Part shown: in pieces, positions 12,888 through 24,095 of the stretch
How positions within the stretch are numbered: position 1 is the first letter of the stretch
How the letters are laid out: each line of letters starts with the position of its first letter
Made by a program: the position numbers and the translations under genes
Notes under the pieces: model-generated
What the model was told of the DNA's origin: nothing
The model's input: the letters and a program-made list of their open reading frames with translations, nothing else
Database searches by the model: none
Assembly: GCF_032884065.1 (NCBI RefSeq)
Contig: NC_088868.1
Span: 5,335,647 to 5,399,646, forward strand
DNA: 64,000 nt
Direction: 5' to 3'
Source: Artemia franciscana
Taxonomy: Eukaryota; Arthropoda; Branchiopoda; Anostraca; Artemiidae

Positions 12888-13445
12888 ATTTTGTTCCAGC
12901 TCTTTAAGAGTGACCCCTAAATCACAAAGGCCAATTAATTAGAATAGCTTTTTTGAAAGCACTAAAAAAAACTTTAGTGCAAAGAGTGAGGTATTGACTT
13001 GGGGACGAATCCCCTCATATACGTCTTGTTTTAAGTTTTAATGTTGCTCCTTACTTCCAGTTGAAGAAACTTGTTTTTAAAATTAAATTTCTGATCGTGT
13101 CTTAAATAATGCTGGTAAATCTGGCACCCCCTTCATAGTAAATTTCCTTCCCCCATAGAAAGATCCTCCCACGTAACCTCCAACCCTCCACCAGAAAAAA
13201 ATGCCCCCTGAAAACGTCTGTATGCTTCTCAATAACCAACACTATATGTAAACAATGCGCAAAGTTTATAGCTTGCAGCCCATCCTCTGGGGGACTGTGA
13301 GGGATTGTGTCATCCTCAAAAACATAGTTCTTAAATTTTTCAAAAAGTGCTGAACAAAATGGTTATTTTCAAATTTTCATCGGGTGACTTTGGGAAGAAA
13401 ACAAGCGTGGGAGGGGGCCAAGTTACCCTCCAGTTTTTTTGCTCC
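12888..13445. repeat. Foldback family, partial copy
   Basis: Starts GATTTTGTTCCAGCTCTTTA and runs through the CCTCATATACG arm into the long domain. Truncated before the GAGCCGGG end. Confidence 0.7.
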
Positions 13446-13547
13446 TTCTTAAATTAATTTTTTCCCTTCTTTGATTAAAAAATCGAAATTAAAAAAAAAC
13501 GGAATTAATATAAAAAAAAGTTAACAGACACACAATAATAAACAGGA

Positions 13548-13625
13548 AGTATTCCATGGTTCAGGGATATTCACAACCGGATATTGTCCGTGTTTAAAAA
13601 TAATGAGAGGGGGTACACGAACCCT
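13548..13625 (-). pseudogene. Decayed copy of the RNF41 terminal-exon 3' end
   Basis: Read on the minus strand, one frame gives LIIFKHGQYPVVNIPEPWNT, which aligns with exon 5 residues LVMIFAHG..QFPVVNVP..EPRNT. DNA similarity is roughly 70% by eye, with small deletions. It lies about 0.5 kb past the real stop. It is either an old partial duplication or part of a paralogous copy; no acceptor or upstream exon was found. Confidence 0.65.
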
Positions 13626-13799
13626 CAAGAAGTACATTTAGCACCATAATGTTGCAAGAGGAAGTTCTTAATATCATTTCAGACGGAGATTTACTTTTCT
13701 TAAATCCCTTTGTTTGGTGATATGTTTAAACTAAGCGTGCTATATGGATCCTCCACGAAAGTAGTTCGCCTCCGAATGGGGTAGGAGCGTGTCGTAAAG

Positions 13800-13935
13800 A
13801 GAGATTTAAGGGAAATAACAACTTCTTGGGAGGGTGTAAAGAGAGAGGCCTTGAATAGATTTGGTTGGAAAACAAGCGCGCGTAGCTCTTTTTGCCTCAG
13901 GCAGCTTCGTGGAGCAGTGAAGTGTTAGTAGTAGT
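13800..13935 (+). pseudogene. RTE-like LINE 3' end (C-terminal 42 codons and tail)
   Basis: An open frame from 13800 to the TAG at 13926-13928 encodes RDLREITTSWEGVKREALNR and ends LRQLRGAVKC. The same C terminus is found in damaged form at 19050-19145 and 43021-43110. A short (TAG)n tail follows, as in those copies. Confidence 0.7.
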
Positions 13936-14119
13936 TTATATGGATGCTTCGGAGGTGATGACTCCCCTTAAAACAGAAAAATTTTAGCCGGAAAGTAAAA
14001 ATCACACTCATTTGATTATCCCTGCAACAGGGGAAAGACTAAAATCTCAGGCCCCTCTCGAAAAATCTTGGACGGCAAAGATAATGAGAAAAGCTTAACA
14101 TATGTATAAACAAAAATAG

Positions 14120-14449
14120 TTAAGCGGTAGTATTTCTCGGTTCGGGGACGGGGACATTCACAACTGGAAACTGCTCCTGTTCAACACCATGAGCAAAAAT
14201 CATCACTAATCCCGGCTGAAGCACGAAAGTATTTTGGTCCATATGAGGATTATCACAGGCCATCACAATGACGGCCTGCTTCCCTGGTACACGACGGCAG
14301 ATGTAGTTTTCATACTGGCGTCGATTCGTTTGCCGAGTTTCTAGTGAACAGAGGCCTGGAGGCCATCGTCGCTCATGGGAATTTTCCATAAGATCATCAA
14401 CTATATGCGCAGGACAGCCGGACTCGGAGAGAGAGCGCTTGATAGTTGT
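14120..14449 (-). CDS. RNF41: RNF41 terminal coding exon 5
   Basis: Encodes residues 227-335 and the TAA at 14122-14120. Acceptor TTATTTCAG at 14450. The peptide starts TTIKRSLSESGCPAHIVDDL and includes ETRQTNRRQYENYICRR, PGKQAVIVMACDNPHM and GLVMIFAHGVEQEQ, the conserved core of the USP8-interacting domain. Human NRDP1 ends at about the EE after AHGV; here the frame continues with a proline-rich tail (FPVVNVPVPEPRNTTA). A decayed copy of this tail lies about 0.5 kb downstream. The intron before this exon is about 25.2 kb and holds most of the transposons in the window. Confidence 0.95.
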   Translation of the reverse strand, partial: TTIKRSLSESGCPAHIVDDLMENSHERRWPPGLCSLETRQTNRRQYENYICRRVPGKQAVIVMACDNPHMDQNTFVLQPGLVMIFAHGVEQEQFPVVNVPVPEPRNTTA

Positions 14450-14929
14450 CTGAAATAATGATTTAAAATTAAGAATTTGATAAAAAACAAGTTATAAAGA
14501 ATAAATATAAAAGAATGAATGAAAAAAAAATCAATAGCTGTTAACTGATTGACCGAACAGACACTCCAATAAAGTTCCATATTTCTAGTGAAATTAAAGG
14601 AAAATCTGTGAACTCCATTCACATGTGAGTTCAGCTAAGCTAATAATTATTATCCATCACCACTATGGATCAATCACCCCATAAAGCTGATAAAGGAAGC
14701 TCATTATGGTTGATAGATAATGAAAATACCTGCACATTACCATTGATTCTATTGATAATGTGGTCTTGAAATTAGATGAGTGATGATCTAGGAGCGCTAG
14801 CTTCATTTTTGTTTGTTATATATTTAGTTTTCTCCTTCTTAAATTAATTTTTTCCCTTTTTCATTAAAAAATTGAAATTTAAAAATACAAAAAAAATTCA
14901 GAATTAATAAAAAAATTTTTTTAATTTTT

Positions 14930-16260
14930 ATTAACTTTAACCCGTTTTATTTGTTGTATTTAGTTTTATTTTATTATTTATCTATTATTCATTTTATTGT
15001 TTTATTTTATTATATATAACAACTTTTTATTTATTTATTAAAGAGTTTCAAGAATTAGATTCACCTAAAAAGTGAAAGAAATATTAACATAAAATTCGTC
15101 GAAAAATTAACATAATATAAATTGGTCTAAAAGAATAAAAAAGAGATACATTTTTATTTTTCTTACTAATTTTTACCAACCCTAACTGATTTCTGTAATT
15201 TTTTTATAGTATGTTTTAGTTTATTATTTACAATTACTTATTATTTATTTATTTAACATTTTTAAAAATTAGACTCACCTAAAAACTGAAAGAAAAATTA
15301 TACAAGGTTCACCGAAAAATTAATATAACATAAATTTATCTAAAAGGATAAAAAAGAAAACTTTTTTATTTTTATAACTAATTTTTATCAACCTTAACTT
15401 GTTTATATTGTTTCTTTTTTTTGTATTATGTTTTATTTTATTATTTATCTGTAATTCATTTTACTGTTTTATTTTACCATCTATTATTACTTTTTGTTTA
15501 TTTATTAAAAATTTCACGCATTAGATTCACGTAAAAACCGAAAGAAAAATTAATATAAGGTTCATCAAAAATGAATATAATATAAATTGATCTAAAAGAA
15601 TAAAAGAGAAACATTTTTTTTTTTACTAATTTTCATCAACTTTAACTCGTTTATATTGTTTCATTTTTGTGTATTATTTTTTATTTTATTACTTATCTAT
15701 TATTCATTTTACCGTTTATTTTATCATATATAGGCTAATTACTTTCATTTACTTATTAAAAATTTTCAAGAATCAGATCCACGTAAAAACTGAAAGAAAA
15801 ATTAATATAAGATTCAACAAAAAAGTAATACAATATAAATTGTTTCATGTTTTATTTTATTATTTATCCATTATTCATTTTATTGTTTTACTTTATTATC
15901 TATAATTACTTTTTATTTATTTATATTTAAATATTATAAGATTCACCTAAAAACTGAAAAGAAAATTAATATAAGATTTACCAAAACCGTGATATAATAT
16001 AGATTGACCTAAAAGAATAAAAAAAAGAACAATATCTCATATTTTTCTTTGTAATTTTTATCAGCATTAACTCATTTGTATTATATTATTTTTTTTTTAT
16101 GTTATACTTTATTTTATTACTTATCTATTATTCATGTTATTGTTTTATTTTATTATCTATAATCACTTTTCCTTTATTTATTTTTAATTAAAAATTTTCA
16201 GAATTAGATTCACCTAAAAACTGAAAGAAAAATTAATATAAGCATTATATGGCGTTGAAA
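14930..16260. repeat. AT-rich tandem array, ~250-bp units
   Basis: Six units carry AGATTCACCTAAAAACTGAA and variants (near 15057, 15272, 15523, 15775, 15940 and 16206), each with a TTTTATTATTTATCTATTAT segment. Some units are shortened to about 165-215 bp. Confidence 0.85.
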
Positions 16261-16319
16261 AGTAGTTAAAATAGAAGTGGTTCTGAAAATCAAATAAATA
16301 AAAAATTTCGGATTGTAAT

Positions 16320-16515
16320 AACGAAGAATTTCGCCATTATATTATTGAATTCAGAATTCAATAATATAATACCAACTAATATAATATAATATTACTAATA
16401 TAATATATAATATCTAATAAACTATATATATAATCTAATAAACTATATATAATATCTAATAAACTAATATAACTAATATAATATCAATAATATAATACCA
16501 ATAATATAATATAAT
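16320..16515. repeat. Low-complexity AATATAATA region
   Basis: Irregular repeats of TAATATAAT and CTAATAAACTATATA. Confidence 0.8.
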
Positions 16516-16959
16516 ATTGAACTCACCAACAGGGTTGCCACGTTTGGCACAAAAGTGCTATTTTAACACTATTACAGTCAATGTTTTGACTACAGCACCA
16601 AAAATCACTGTGTAGCACGCAGTTTGGGCCATTGCAGCACTTTAAGAACTGACCGACGGGCAACACTGTTCAACAATCACCAAAAATAGTTATTTTATTA
16701 AAAGCCCTAAATTCCAATATTTTTTTTCGCATTTGCAGAAAGGAGACACAATGCACTATAAAAAAAACTAAGCTTTTTTGTTGCGTTTCAGCAAACTTAA
16801 GGTATGCGTCGCCTCTGAAACAAGCGATTTTACGACAACCCCTCAGATGCAACTTACGCGAAAATATTATGATATTTTCACTGGATATCCTTCTTTCCTG
16901 GTATATATGCAAACAACAAGAGGCCAGAGTTGATGTCTGTTTTATTTATCTATTGGAGT

Positions 16960-17215
16960 CATATTGAAGAAGATGAACAAATAAACCTTCAAATGGGGAT
17001 AAGTCCATTTAGTAGATAGTGAAAATAGATACAAGTCTGGATATTTCAATCACATGTACAGCGATTGTCATCAGCAGATGTATTAAAGCATTAAAATTAA
17101 AACTAACAATTTATATAAAAATCTGAATGGATAATTCTGATATAATTCTTTTTAAATATATTAGTTTTAATTTTAATACTTTAGTATTTCTACTGACGAC
17201 AATCTCCCAGATTGC
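16960..17215. repeat. Foldback element with TCTGGATATTTC arm
   Basis: The left part GATTGTCATCAGCAGATG plus ATTAAAATTAAAACTAA is mirrored by TTAGTTTTAATTTTAAT and CTGACGACAATC. The first 200 bp match 30945-31150; a distant relative is at 40198-40437. Confidence 0.65.
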
Positions 17216-17575
17216 CATCATCATCTTCCAGATCTTCGGTAATTTTATCCATGGCCTCCAATTTACACCTCCTTAATTCAAATTTTATTGCTTTCTCCAC
17301 TTTTTTTGCATTCCTCTTATTTTCAGATGATCTATCACTCAAATAATTCTTGTATAGGCGCCTTCTCCTCTCTATCAATCATAAGTCATTTTCACTAATA
17401 TTCCTAGCTGCGTTTCTATATTTCTTCCCTAGGACACCATCAGCGACTTCACAAACTATTTTCCCTAAAGTGATTCTATCCATCTTCTACGTTATCAAAT
17501 TTTAACTCTATAGTTTAGTATTCAGCTGTTCCTGAAATTTTCGCTCAAATTCTCATCTTGGAGTCTTACAACGTC
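17190..17575 (-). pseudogene. LINE linker fragment between endonuclease and RT
   Basis: Minus-strand frames give GGYDVVRLQDENLSENFQEQ, then KIVCEVADGVLGKK, then the open frame IERRRRLYKNYLSDRS and KAIKFELRRCKLEAMDK. This lysine/arginine-rich segment is typical of the linker before RT in RTE-like LINE polyproteins. Stops interrupt it, and no RT continues it on this strand. Confidence 0.6.
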
Positions 17576-18194
17576 ATAACCTCCCGAAAAGTAGTAGTTA
17601 CCCTTGTGCAATTTTTAGCTTTAGTTAAAAATTAGACACTACTAGATGGCCATCTTTACTTTTAACATTAATAAAAAGACTCTTATATACCCTAATATGT
17701 TGTAACAACCCTGCTAGTCTTCGGTTCACAATAACACAATCAATAGGGTTAGCCCAAAACCCCTAAATCTTATCCATAGTGTCTTAGCCATAGTATTACA
17801 CTGAAAAATACCAAGAAACGACAAAGGTAGGATGACGTTGATAATTTTTTCGTCACCTCTACCGCAACGTTCCACTCTTTCAATTTATTTGTACTTTGTT
17901 TCAGGAGAAGTTAATAAGTCAAGGGTTAGAAGGACTGCTACAAGAAACCATATGGGCTAATTGACGCATAAATTACACCTGCTAATACAATAAATTGAAC
18001 GGTAAGTGACCTCAAGAAATGAGTTACATAAATAAAATATTTTAAAAATGGAGAACAAAAGGGACAGCATGTGAATAGTGGAACATTTTAAGGGAGCAAT
18101 TAATAGACCGTATGTACATTGGAGGGTAAATATGTAGTTGAACCATAATCTAGCTAAGATGAAAGTGCATATATCACTTGATACCTTTTTGGCC

Positions 18195-18237
18195 CTTGTC
18201 CATTATTCAGAACACACCCAAGAAGTGAAGTTAGGTT
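18195..18237 (+). repeat. Solo Merlin-like terminal repeat, left orientation
   Basis: CTTGTCCATTATTCAGAACA and following bases to GAAGTTAGGTT match the terminal repeat of the element at 26536-27032. The inverse of its outer 26 bp sits at 23432-23458. Confidence 0.65.
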
Positions 18238-18239
18238 AA

Positions 18240-19165
18240 TACTAATGAAATAATAAGCGAAAAAGTTTGTGACACCTTGAATATGAAGGAAGAGTTGTTT
18301 TGTGAAGAAGAATTAGTGACAGTACTAAAAGGATTAAAAAATAATAAGGCTCCACGTGCTGATAGTGTGGTAAATGAGTTTTTTAAATATGGTGGCCCTT
18401 AGGTTAGAAATAAGTTACGGAAGATTATGAATATAAGAAAGGTGATAAGAGTGAGTGTTGTAATTATCAGGGCATTAGTCTGGTCTCTGTAGGTTGCAAA
18501 TTACTAAGTAATTTGATACTTTTTAGACTGAGAGATACTGTAGACATAATTTTAAGACAAGAACAGAGCGGTTTTAGAAAAGGTAGAGTGTGGGTCGACC
18601 AAATTTTCACTCCTAGGTTAATAATTGAGAAGTGACTTAGCTGTCAAACACCTTAGGTCCTCAGTTTTACAGATGGGGCAGCTGGTTTTGTATTAAATAA
18701 GGAGTTATACAGGGTTGTGTTCTAACTCCCCTTATATGGATCGTTTTGATGGACTTTGTTTTAAGGAGCCCAGGAAAGGCAATGAGAGACCACGGAATCA
18801 AATGTGGAGGAGCATCTCTCCTGGACTTAGATTATGCTGATGATTTAAACATCCTAGATAAAAGTGTGAGCACAATGAATGAGCTTTTAGAGGTTTGGTG
18901 AGTTCAGGTTGCTAGAATAGGTTTGAAAATTAATGTTAAGAATACTAAGTCACTACGGCTATGAATAAGTGAAGATGAAAAGGTATCGTTGGGTAAGAAA
19001 AAGACTGATCAGGTCGGCAGCTTTACTTACCTTGGTAGTATTATTAGCAAAGACGGCGGGAGCAGTGAGAAACTTTGAATAGATTGGGATGGAGGAGGAG
19101 CGTGCGTAGCTATTTGACCTCAGGCGGCTTGATGCTGTGATGAGTTATTAGTAGTAGTAGTAGTA
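18240..19165 (+). pseudogene. RTE-like LINE reverse transcriptase pseudogene
   Basis: Broken frames read KNNKAPRADSVVNEFFKYGG, KKGDKSECCNYQGISLVSVG, RQEQSGFRKGRVWVDQIFT, GVIQGCVLTPLIWIVLMDF, LDLDYADDLNILDKSV (catalytic YADD) and GSFTYLGSIISKDGGSS, in the order of RT motifs. A deletion removes the region around the first catalytic Asp. The 3' end is a (TAG)n run near 19150. Several stops. Confidence 0.85.
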
Positions 19166-19763
19166 AATAATAAAGCATTTTTTTTATTTACGTCATAATT
19201 CTAATAAAACTATGACGACATTCATTATCTTGTACATGAAAATGCAGTTCTTTGTAAAAATATTGATTTCGTTTTAAAGTTTTTTTTTTTTTTTTATTTT
19301 AACTACAAAAGCAAGTAGAGGGGAAACATTCCTGATGTTATAATAACATAAGCTACAACAGTATTATAGAAAAATGCAGTTTTTCGCAAAAAATTGATTA
19401 TATTTTAGAAATAATTTTTCTTAATTACAAAAGGTTTTTAACCCTATCCATTTCCTTCAAAATGAGCCATTAAACAGCTCTCTATGATGTTCCAGTGCCC
19501 ACTATCTCAGAAAAAAAGATGCCGTATATGCAGAATATTGTAGTTGCAGCCACTTTTCTTGATTTTCAAGCCAATACATTTCCCTTGTTGTTCAAGCCAA
19601 GAGATGGTAAGTTCCCTATATATGGGTTTCGGACAATGCGGTTCTAATAGTATTTTGTTATGATCTGACTCTATTTCTAGGAGTTATGGGTTATTATATT
19701 TCTTAGTATTGGACGTGATCGTCTCTTGCTAGGCTGCTAGCTACCGCTGCAACCCGGGTATAC

Positions 19764-20087
19764 CAAAATACGATAAAAATGTAGTACTTATTTTACAAAA
19801 TTATGGGAACTACAGCAGAAAATTATGTAAAGCCGAATGCATTATATTAAATACCTAACCTAATCTAACCAAAATACCAACTCTATATATTAAATATTCA
19901 ATTACAATATACTTACAACGTAGTTTTTCCACTGAGCCAAATCTAATTGTCTCCGAATACAGATAGCTAAACCGGTTTCTAATCAAAATACGATAAAAAT
20001 GTAATACTTTTTTTTACGAAATTATGGGAACTACAGCAGAAAATTATGTAAAGCCGAATGCATTATATTAAATACCTAACCTAATCT
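19764..20087. repeat. 220-bp tandem duplication; unit 2 split by a transposon
   Basis: Unit 1 is 19764-19983. Unit 2 starts at 19984 and continues at 23296-23410 after the insertion at 20088-23295. Both share GCCGAATGCATTATATTAAA and TACCTAACCTAATCT. Unit 1 keeps the uninterrupted sequence around ATCT at 19863-19866. Confidence 0.88.
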
Positions 20088-20282
20088 CGGCTGTCCTCCG
20101 ACAAAATCTAGTATCTACATCTGAGTAAGTTCCGAGAAAAACGCGAAAACGTTGTTTTTTAAAGCTGCTTCTTCATTCGTATGATTTTTAGAACCTTATA
20201 GTTATAGAAAAATAGCAAATAATTCACTGATTTCAACTATACTAATTACAAGGCCGTAGTCTTTTTTAAAACAAGGGAGAAG

Positions 20283-20357
20283 GTAGATACTAGGTTTTGT
20301 CGGTGTTTTTCCGGTGAGATCAACTTGAATTTCCACCGACAAAACCTGGTATCTACA
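20283..20357. repeat. Internal palindrome built from the transposon's TIR motif
   Basis: GTAGATACTAGGTTTTGTCGG and, about 30 bp on, CCGACAAAACCTGGTATCTAC. Both are inner-TIR sequences facing each other, without the outer GAGGACAGCCG. Confidence 0.85.
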
Positions 20358-20420
20358 CTATTTGGAGTCTTAAAAAAAAAATCGGTATTTAAAGTTCTAG
20401 CCTTAAGTAGCATTATCAAA

Positions 20421-22500
20421 TCACTTTGAACTCAAGAACGATTGAACAGCCATAAATCTGAAAATGGGGCATAGCTTTTTCACAACGGCTTCCTTTTTTT
20501 CTTTAGAAATGCCCCTTGGTGTCGAGTCAGGGTCTGGAATTTCCGTATAGTTGAATGACTTTTGCAGAAAGTCTGAAAGCAGCACTTCATCACTGTCAAA
20601 GCTGGTGCGGTAACACATATTTCTTGATCCTTTCCGGAATTCAGCTTCAACAATAGCATTCAGGTGAGGCAACTTCACCTTTTTTGTGCAGGCTCTCTTC
20701 TTTGAAGTCCAATTCCTGAAAGAGTTTGTCCATAGTGATAATATTAATTCCTTTCCTGGATCTATTAACACAAGTTAAAAGATCACCAAAGTCATGTATT
20801 GCCCATTTTTTCATTTTCATGTCGATGTTCCCGTGAATTCCGTGTGCTAATTTATGGGTATGTCCCTTTGTGAGGTATCTCAGAATAATACGCTCCGTCC
20901 CAAAAACTTGGTTCACTATTTGTACAAGGGCTGTGTATAAAACCCAGTTCTTGTTCTGGCCCGTACAATTGTCCATCCAGAATATGAATGACTTGACGTC
21001 TCTTTCACTTGTTGCACTGATCACTGAGAAGAGAGAGTCCACAATGCTCTCCGCTCCTCTACCTCGCAACGCTTCATACCATAGCACACAAAATGAGTTT
21101 TCTGACCCAAAAGATCCTGGATCTTTCGGGTGTACCATTGCAAATGTCTCGTTAAAGACTATCAAACGACTCAAGAAAATTGAGTTTTAATCCCGGGAAC
21201 TCGGGATGCAAGATCACCTTTTGAAGGTCAACTGCATACACTCTTTTATCAGGACTGTCGTTTTCACTTGCATCTTCCTGATACTTGTGAGTAGCTTTCC
21301 TAGCCATGTCTATGTGCAGTAGCCATTCGTCTCTCCATGAGCTGTCTAGTTCCTTACCAGGCTCTTCATCATTTACTTCATCATCATTATTTCTCTCTGA
21401 ATATCTCTCATATGTGGGGCAGGCATCAGACAGCGGCATTCTCAGGGATATGTTTATGGTTATTCGACTGAGATAGCAACGTCTGGATTCTTTTTCACAA
21501 AGTCATCAAACATAAACTGGATTGTCAGCGAAGAAGGCAAGTACTTCACATCCGGAGCAGTTTTTCTCCGGTAGTGGGGGGTACAGGGCTTAAAACTGTT
21601 GATATGTGAAGTGACTTTTTCTCTGATTTCCACCGAAATCTTGTGCTGAGGCGCTCTTTCTCCACGGTTTTCACAAACATTCTGACAAACAATGCCGCTT
21701 TTTATCTTTTTGCACAATTCAGTGATAAGTCCATCAGTTTTCAAGCCAAGAGTGATCATAAATGTTTTTTTGCACACTGGGATTTTTGTTGTGAGATGTT
21801 CCACAACCTTTGGAAGAAAATACAGCCTCGATTCATTTTTCTTGAATTTCTGTTCGGTGAATTCAACTGTTTGGCGGTTGACGGGGGCCAACCTTACACA
21901 ACTTGCAAGCCACTTAAGCCTCGACTCATACTGCTCTTCCCAAAAGCTATTCCATATGGTAAAACGATTTCCTATGGTAAGCTCTTTGCAGTGCTTCCTA
22001 CAAAACTGTCCACAGGGGGTTGAATCAATAAACGGATGTTTCCGCTTGTCTCGCGTCACCTATTCTTCTCCGCTTTTGGCTCTTTTTCGTCCAGGATGGG
22101 ACCCAAGGCTAGGGACCATCGGTGTAACACTTGCTGCTTCACTGTTGTCACTAACATTAGGAAGACTTCCTAGCCTGTCGTTCTGTAGCTTCAATTACGG
22201 GCATTTCAGCAAGTGTGGTTGGCAAGTCAGCTGGTTCTGTATCTTGGTTTGTTATTACCATAGCTGGAGTTATCTCGTTAAATATCTCCACATCTATCTC
22301 GTCCAGAACAAGGGGCTGCATCAAATGGAAGTTTTCTGTGCTATCGCTAATACAAGTTTCCAGCTGTACTTGAGAGAATTCCGTTTCGTGAAATTCCAGT
22401 GTGTCTTCTACTTCTTCCATCACATGTGATAAGGCTGTACACTCAGCTTGAAGTTCTTGGTCCTTTTTTTTCTTTCTCTAATATACAAATAAATTTTAAT
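20421..22500 (-). pseudogene. DUF7869-like transposon protein, frameshifted
   Basis: Pieces in order: an N-terminal acidic/basic region (22157-22490) with PGRKRAKSGEE; a segment at 21460-22059 with CGQFCRKHCKELT, VCKKTFMITLGLKTDG and HYRRKTAPDVKYLPS; 21152-21439 with PLSDACPTYE and VYAVDLQKVILHPEFPG; 20647-21174 with RLIVFNETFAM, FWMDNCTGQNKNW and YLTKGHTHKLAHGIHG; 20421-20771 with FRKGSRNM, STPRGISKEKKEAV and CPIF. This matches, from memory, the widespread invertebrate family annotated DUF7869. The Asp pair (codons at 21229-21227 and 20973-20971) suggests an RNase H-like fold. The usual GHTxMxxDxxH has His in place of Asp (codon 20844-20842). Breaks lie near 21450, 21170 and 20710, plus a TAG near 22063. 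Confidence 0.75.
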
Positions 22501-23431
22501 AGATGAAACATTATCTAACTCTCCTTTTTTTAAATCCTCTTTCAACTTTGCTTCCTTGGTATTTATTGGATTTACACCAGTCATCGTACAGGTAGAACAG
22601 AACGCAAGAAAATAGTATCTTGAAGGTCGCAATTCCTATAAAGTAAGCTTAGATATGATTCAAGCACTAATCCTGTTGAAATCAATTAGTACAAACAAAG
22701 AAAATAAAAAAAATGGAAGGTGGTAATATGGAAGGCGCTAATATTGCAGAAGTTCCTGAAACTCCTACTGTCAGAGTTTTTGTTTCTTTTTTTGGGAAAC
22801 AGCACAATTAAAAAATGATTTGACAGCCAATCTTCCGCCTACTGGTTTATTTCTATTTGTGTGTCTACTGTTTACAAAAACAACCCAGTATACCCAGCCA
22901 GTGCCAAAGCTGTACCTACTGACTCATATGATAGTAGCCATGACCTTAAAAAAAAGTCTCACCTTTTATCTTCCAGCTCATCCTGTTCTTTTGCTCTCTT
23001 TCTAGCGAGAGCTACCAGTAATTTTCCTCTCTCCATTCAGATCTAGTGCAAATAGGTGTTTTGGAGAAAAAGCAAATTTATAGTATGTATATACTAGGTA
23101 AAGCCCGAAAATAAAGCTCAGACCTTGTGTCTGATCTAGGTGAAATTCCACTAGGTGAGATCTATGAAACTAAACCTTGGATAAATATTCCGAGTTCACC
23201 ATTGAATTACTCGTGGTCTGATTAGGTGGGTTCCACTCCTAACTCAAATTTGATTTTTTTTTGTGTAGATACTAGGTTTTGTCGGAGGACAGCCGATCTA
23301 ACCAAAACACCAACTCTATGTATTAAATATTTAATTACAATATACTTACAACGTAGTTTTCCACCGAGCCAAAGCTAATTGTCTCCGAATACAGATAGCT
23401 AAACCGATTCTGTCAGATCTTGCAGGTCAAA

Positions 23432-23458
23432 TCTTTGAGTGTGTTCTGAATAATGGAC
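23432..23458 (-). repeat. Solo Merlin-like terminal repeat, inverse orientation
   Basis: GAGTGTGTTCTGAATAATGG plus ACAAG is the inverse of 18196-18221 with one or two differences. Confidence 0.6.
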
Positions 23459-23965
23459 AAGTACCGTCCTTTTTATACTCTTACATAATTCAATAATTGC
23501 TTCTTGGGGAATTTACATTTTGAACCCTTAATGGGACCCCTAAAGGTAAAATAAACTAAAAGTTTGAAACAAGTTTCTAAAAAAAAACTGTCTAGTGAGA
23601 CAAATTTGCCATTTGTGGCTGATTAAGGAATGATAATTTTTATTATCACTAGTCGTTATGTTAAAATACTATTTTGAAAACAGATTTACAGGAATTTTCG
23701 AACATGAACCCCTGAACCCCCCAAAAATGATGTCACAGCAACACTGGCGTTACTTTTAAGGAGTTTAATGACGTTACTTTTAAAATTTCTGCAAATTTGT
23801 TTTCATAATAACATTTACTATCTAGCTAGAATATAGTCAGCCGCAGCCGAAGTGTGGACGTCCCACACATGGTCCATCAAAATACTGCCATTGCCTACGT
23901 TGGGAACCACGGATGTAGACTAATGAAAATTACATTACCATTAGCAAAATATTTATATATTTATA

Positions 23966-24095
23966 GGAGCCCAGGAAAGGCAATGAGAGACCACGGGAAT
24001 GCTCTGAGAATTGATTCTCAATTTAAATCTCAAACTCAAATCAAAGATACGAAAAAACCATGGGAATGGTAATGAGAGACCACGGGAAGCAAATA
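23966..24095 (+). pseudogene. Tiny RTE-like LINE RT shards
   Basis: GGAGCCCAGGAAAGGCAATG and GAGAGACCACGG recur here twice (near 23966 and 24065); the same bases sit in the RT pseudogene at 18769-18800. The fragment is about 35 bp. Confidence 0.55.

Larger units (their letters stand above)
20088..23295 (-). mobile_element. TIR DNA transposon, 3208 bp, DUF7869-like coding region
   Basis: Terminal inverted repeats of about 32 bp (20088-20119 and 23264-23295) begin CGGCTGTCCTCCGACAAAA and differ at one position. The 4-bp target duplication is ATCT (20084-20087 and 23296-23299), confirmed by the empty paralogous site at 19863-19866. The only coding region runs on the minus strand (20421-22500) and is broken. 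I do not assign a superfamily; 4-bp duplications occur in several. Confidence 0.88.

Noticed and set aside
21643-22429. Plus-strand open frames of 126 and 245 aa
   Set aside because: They lie opposite the DUF7869-like coding region, which carries the recognisable motifs on the minus strand.
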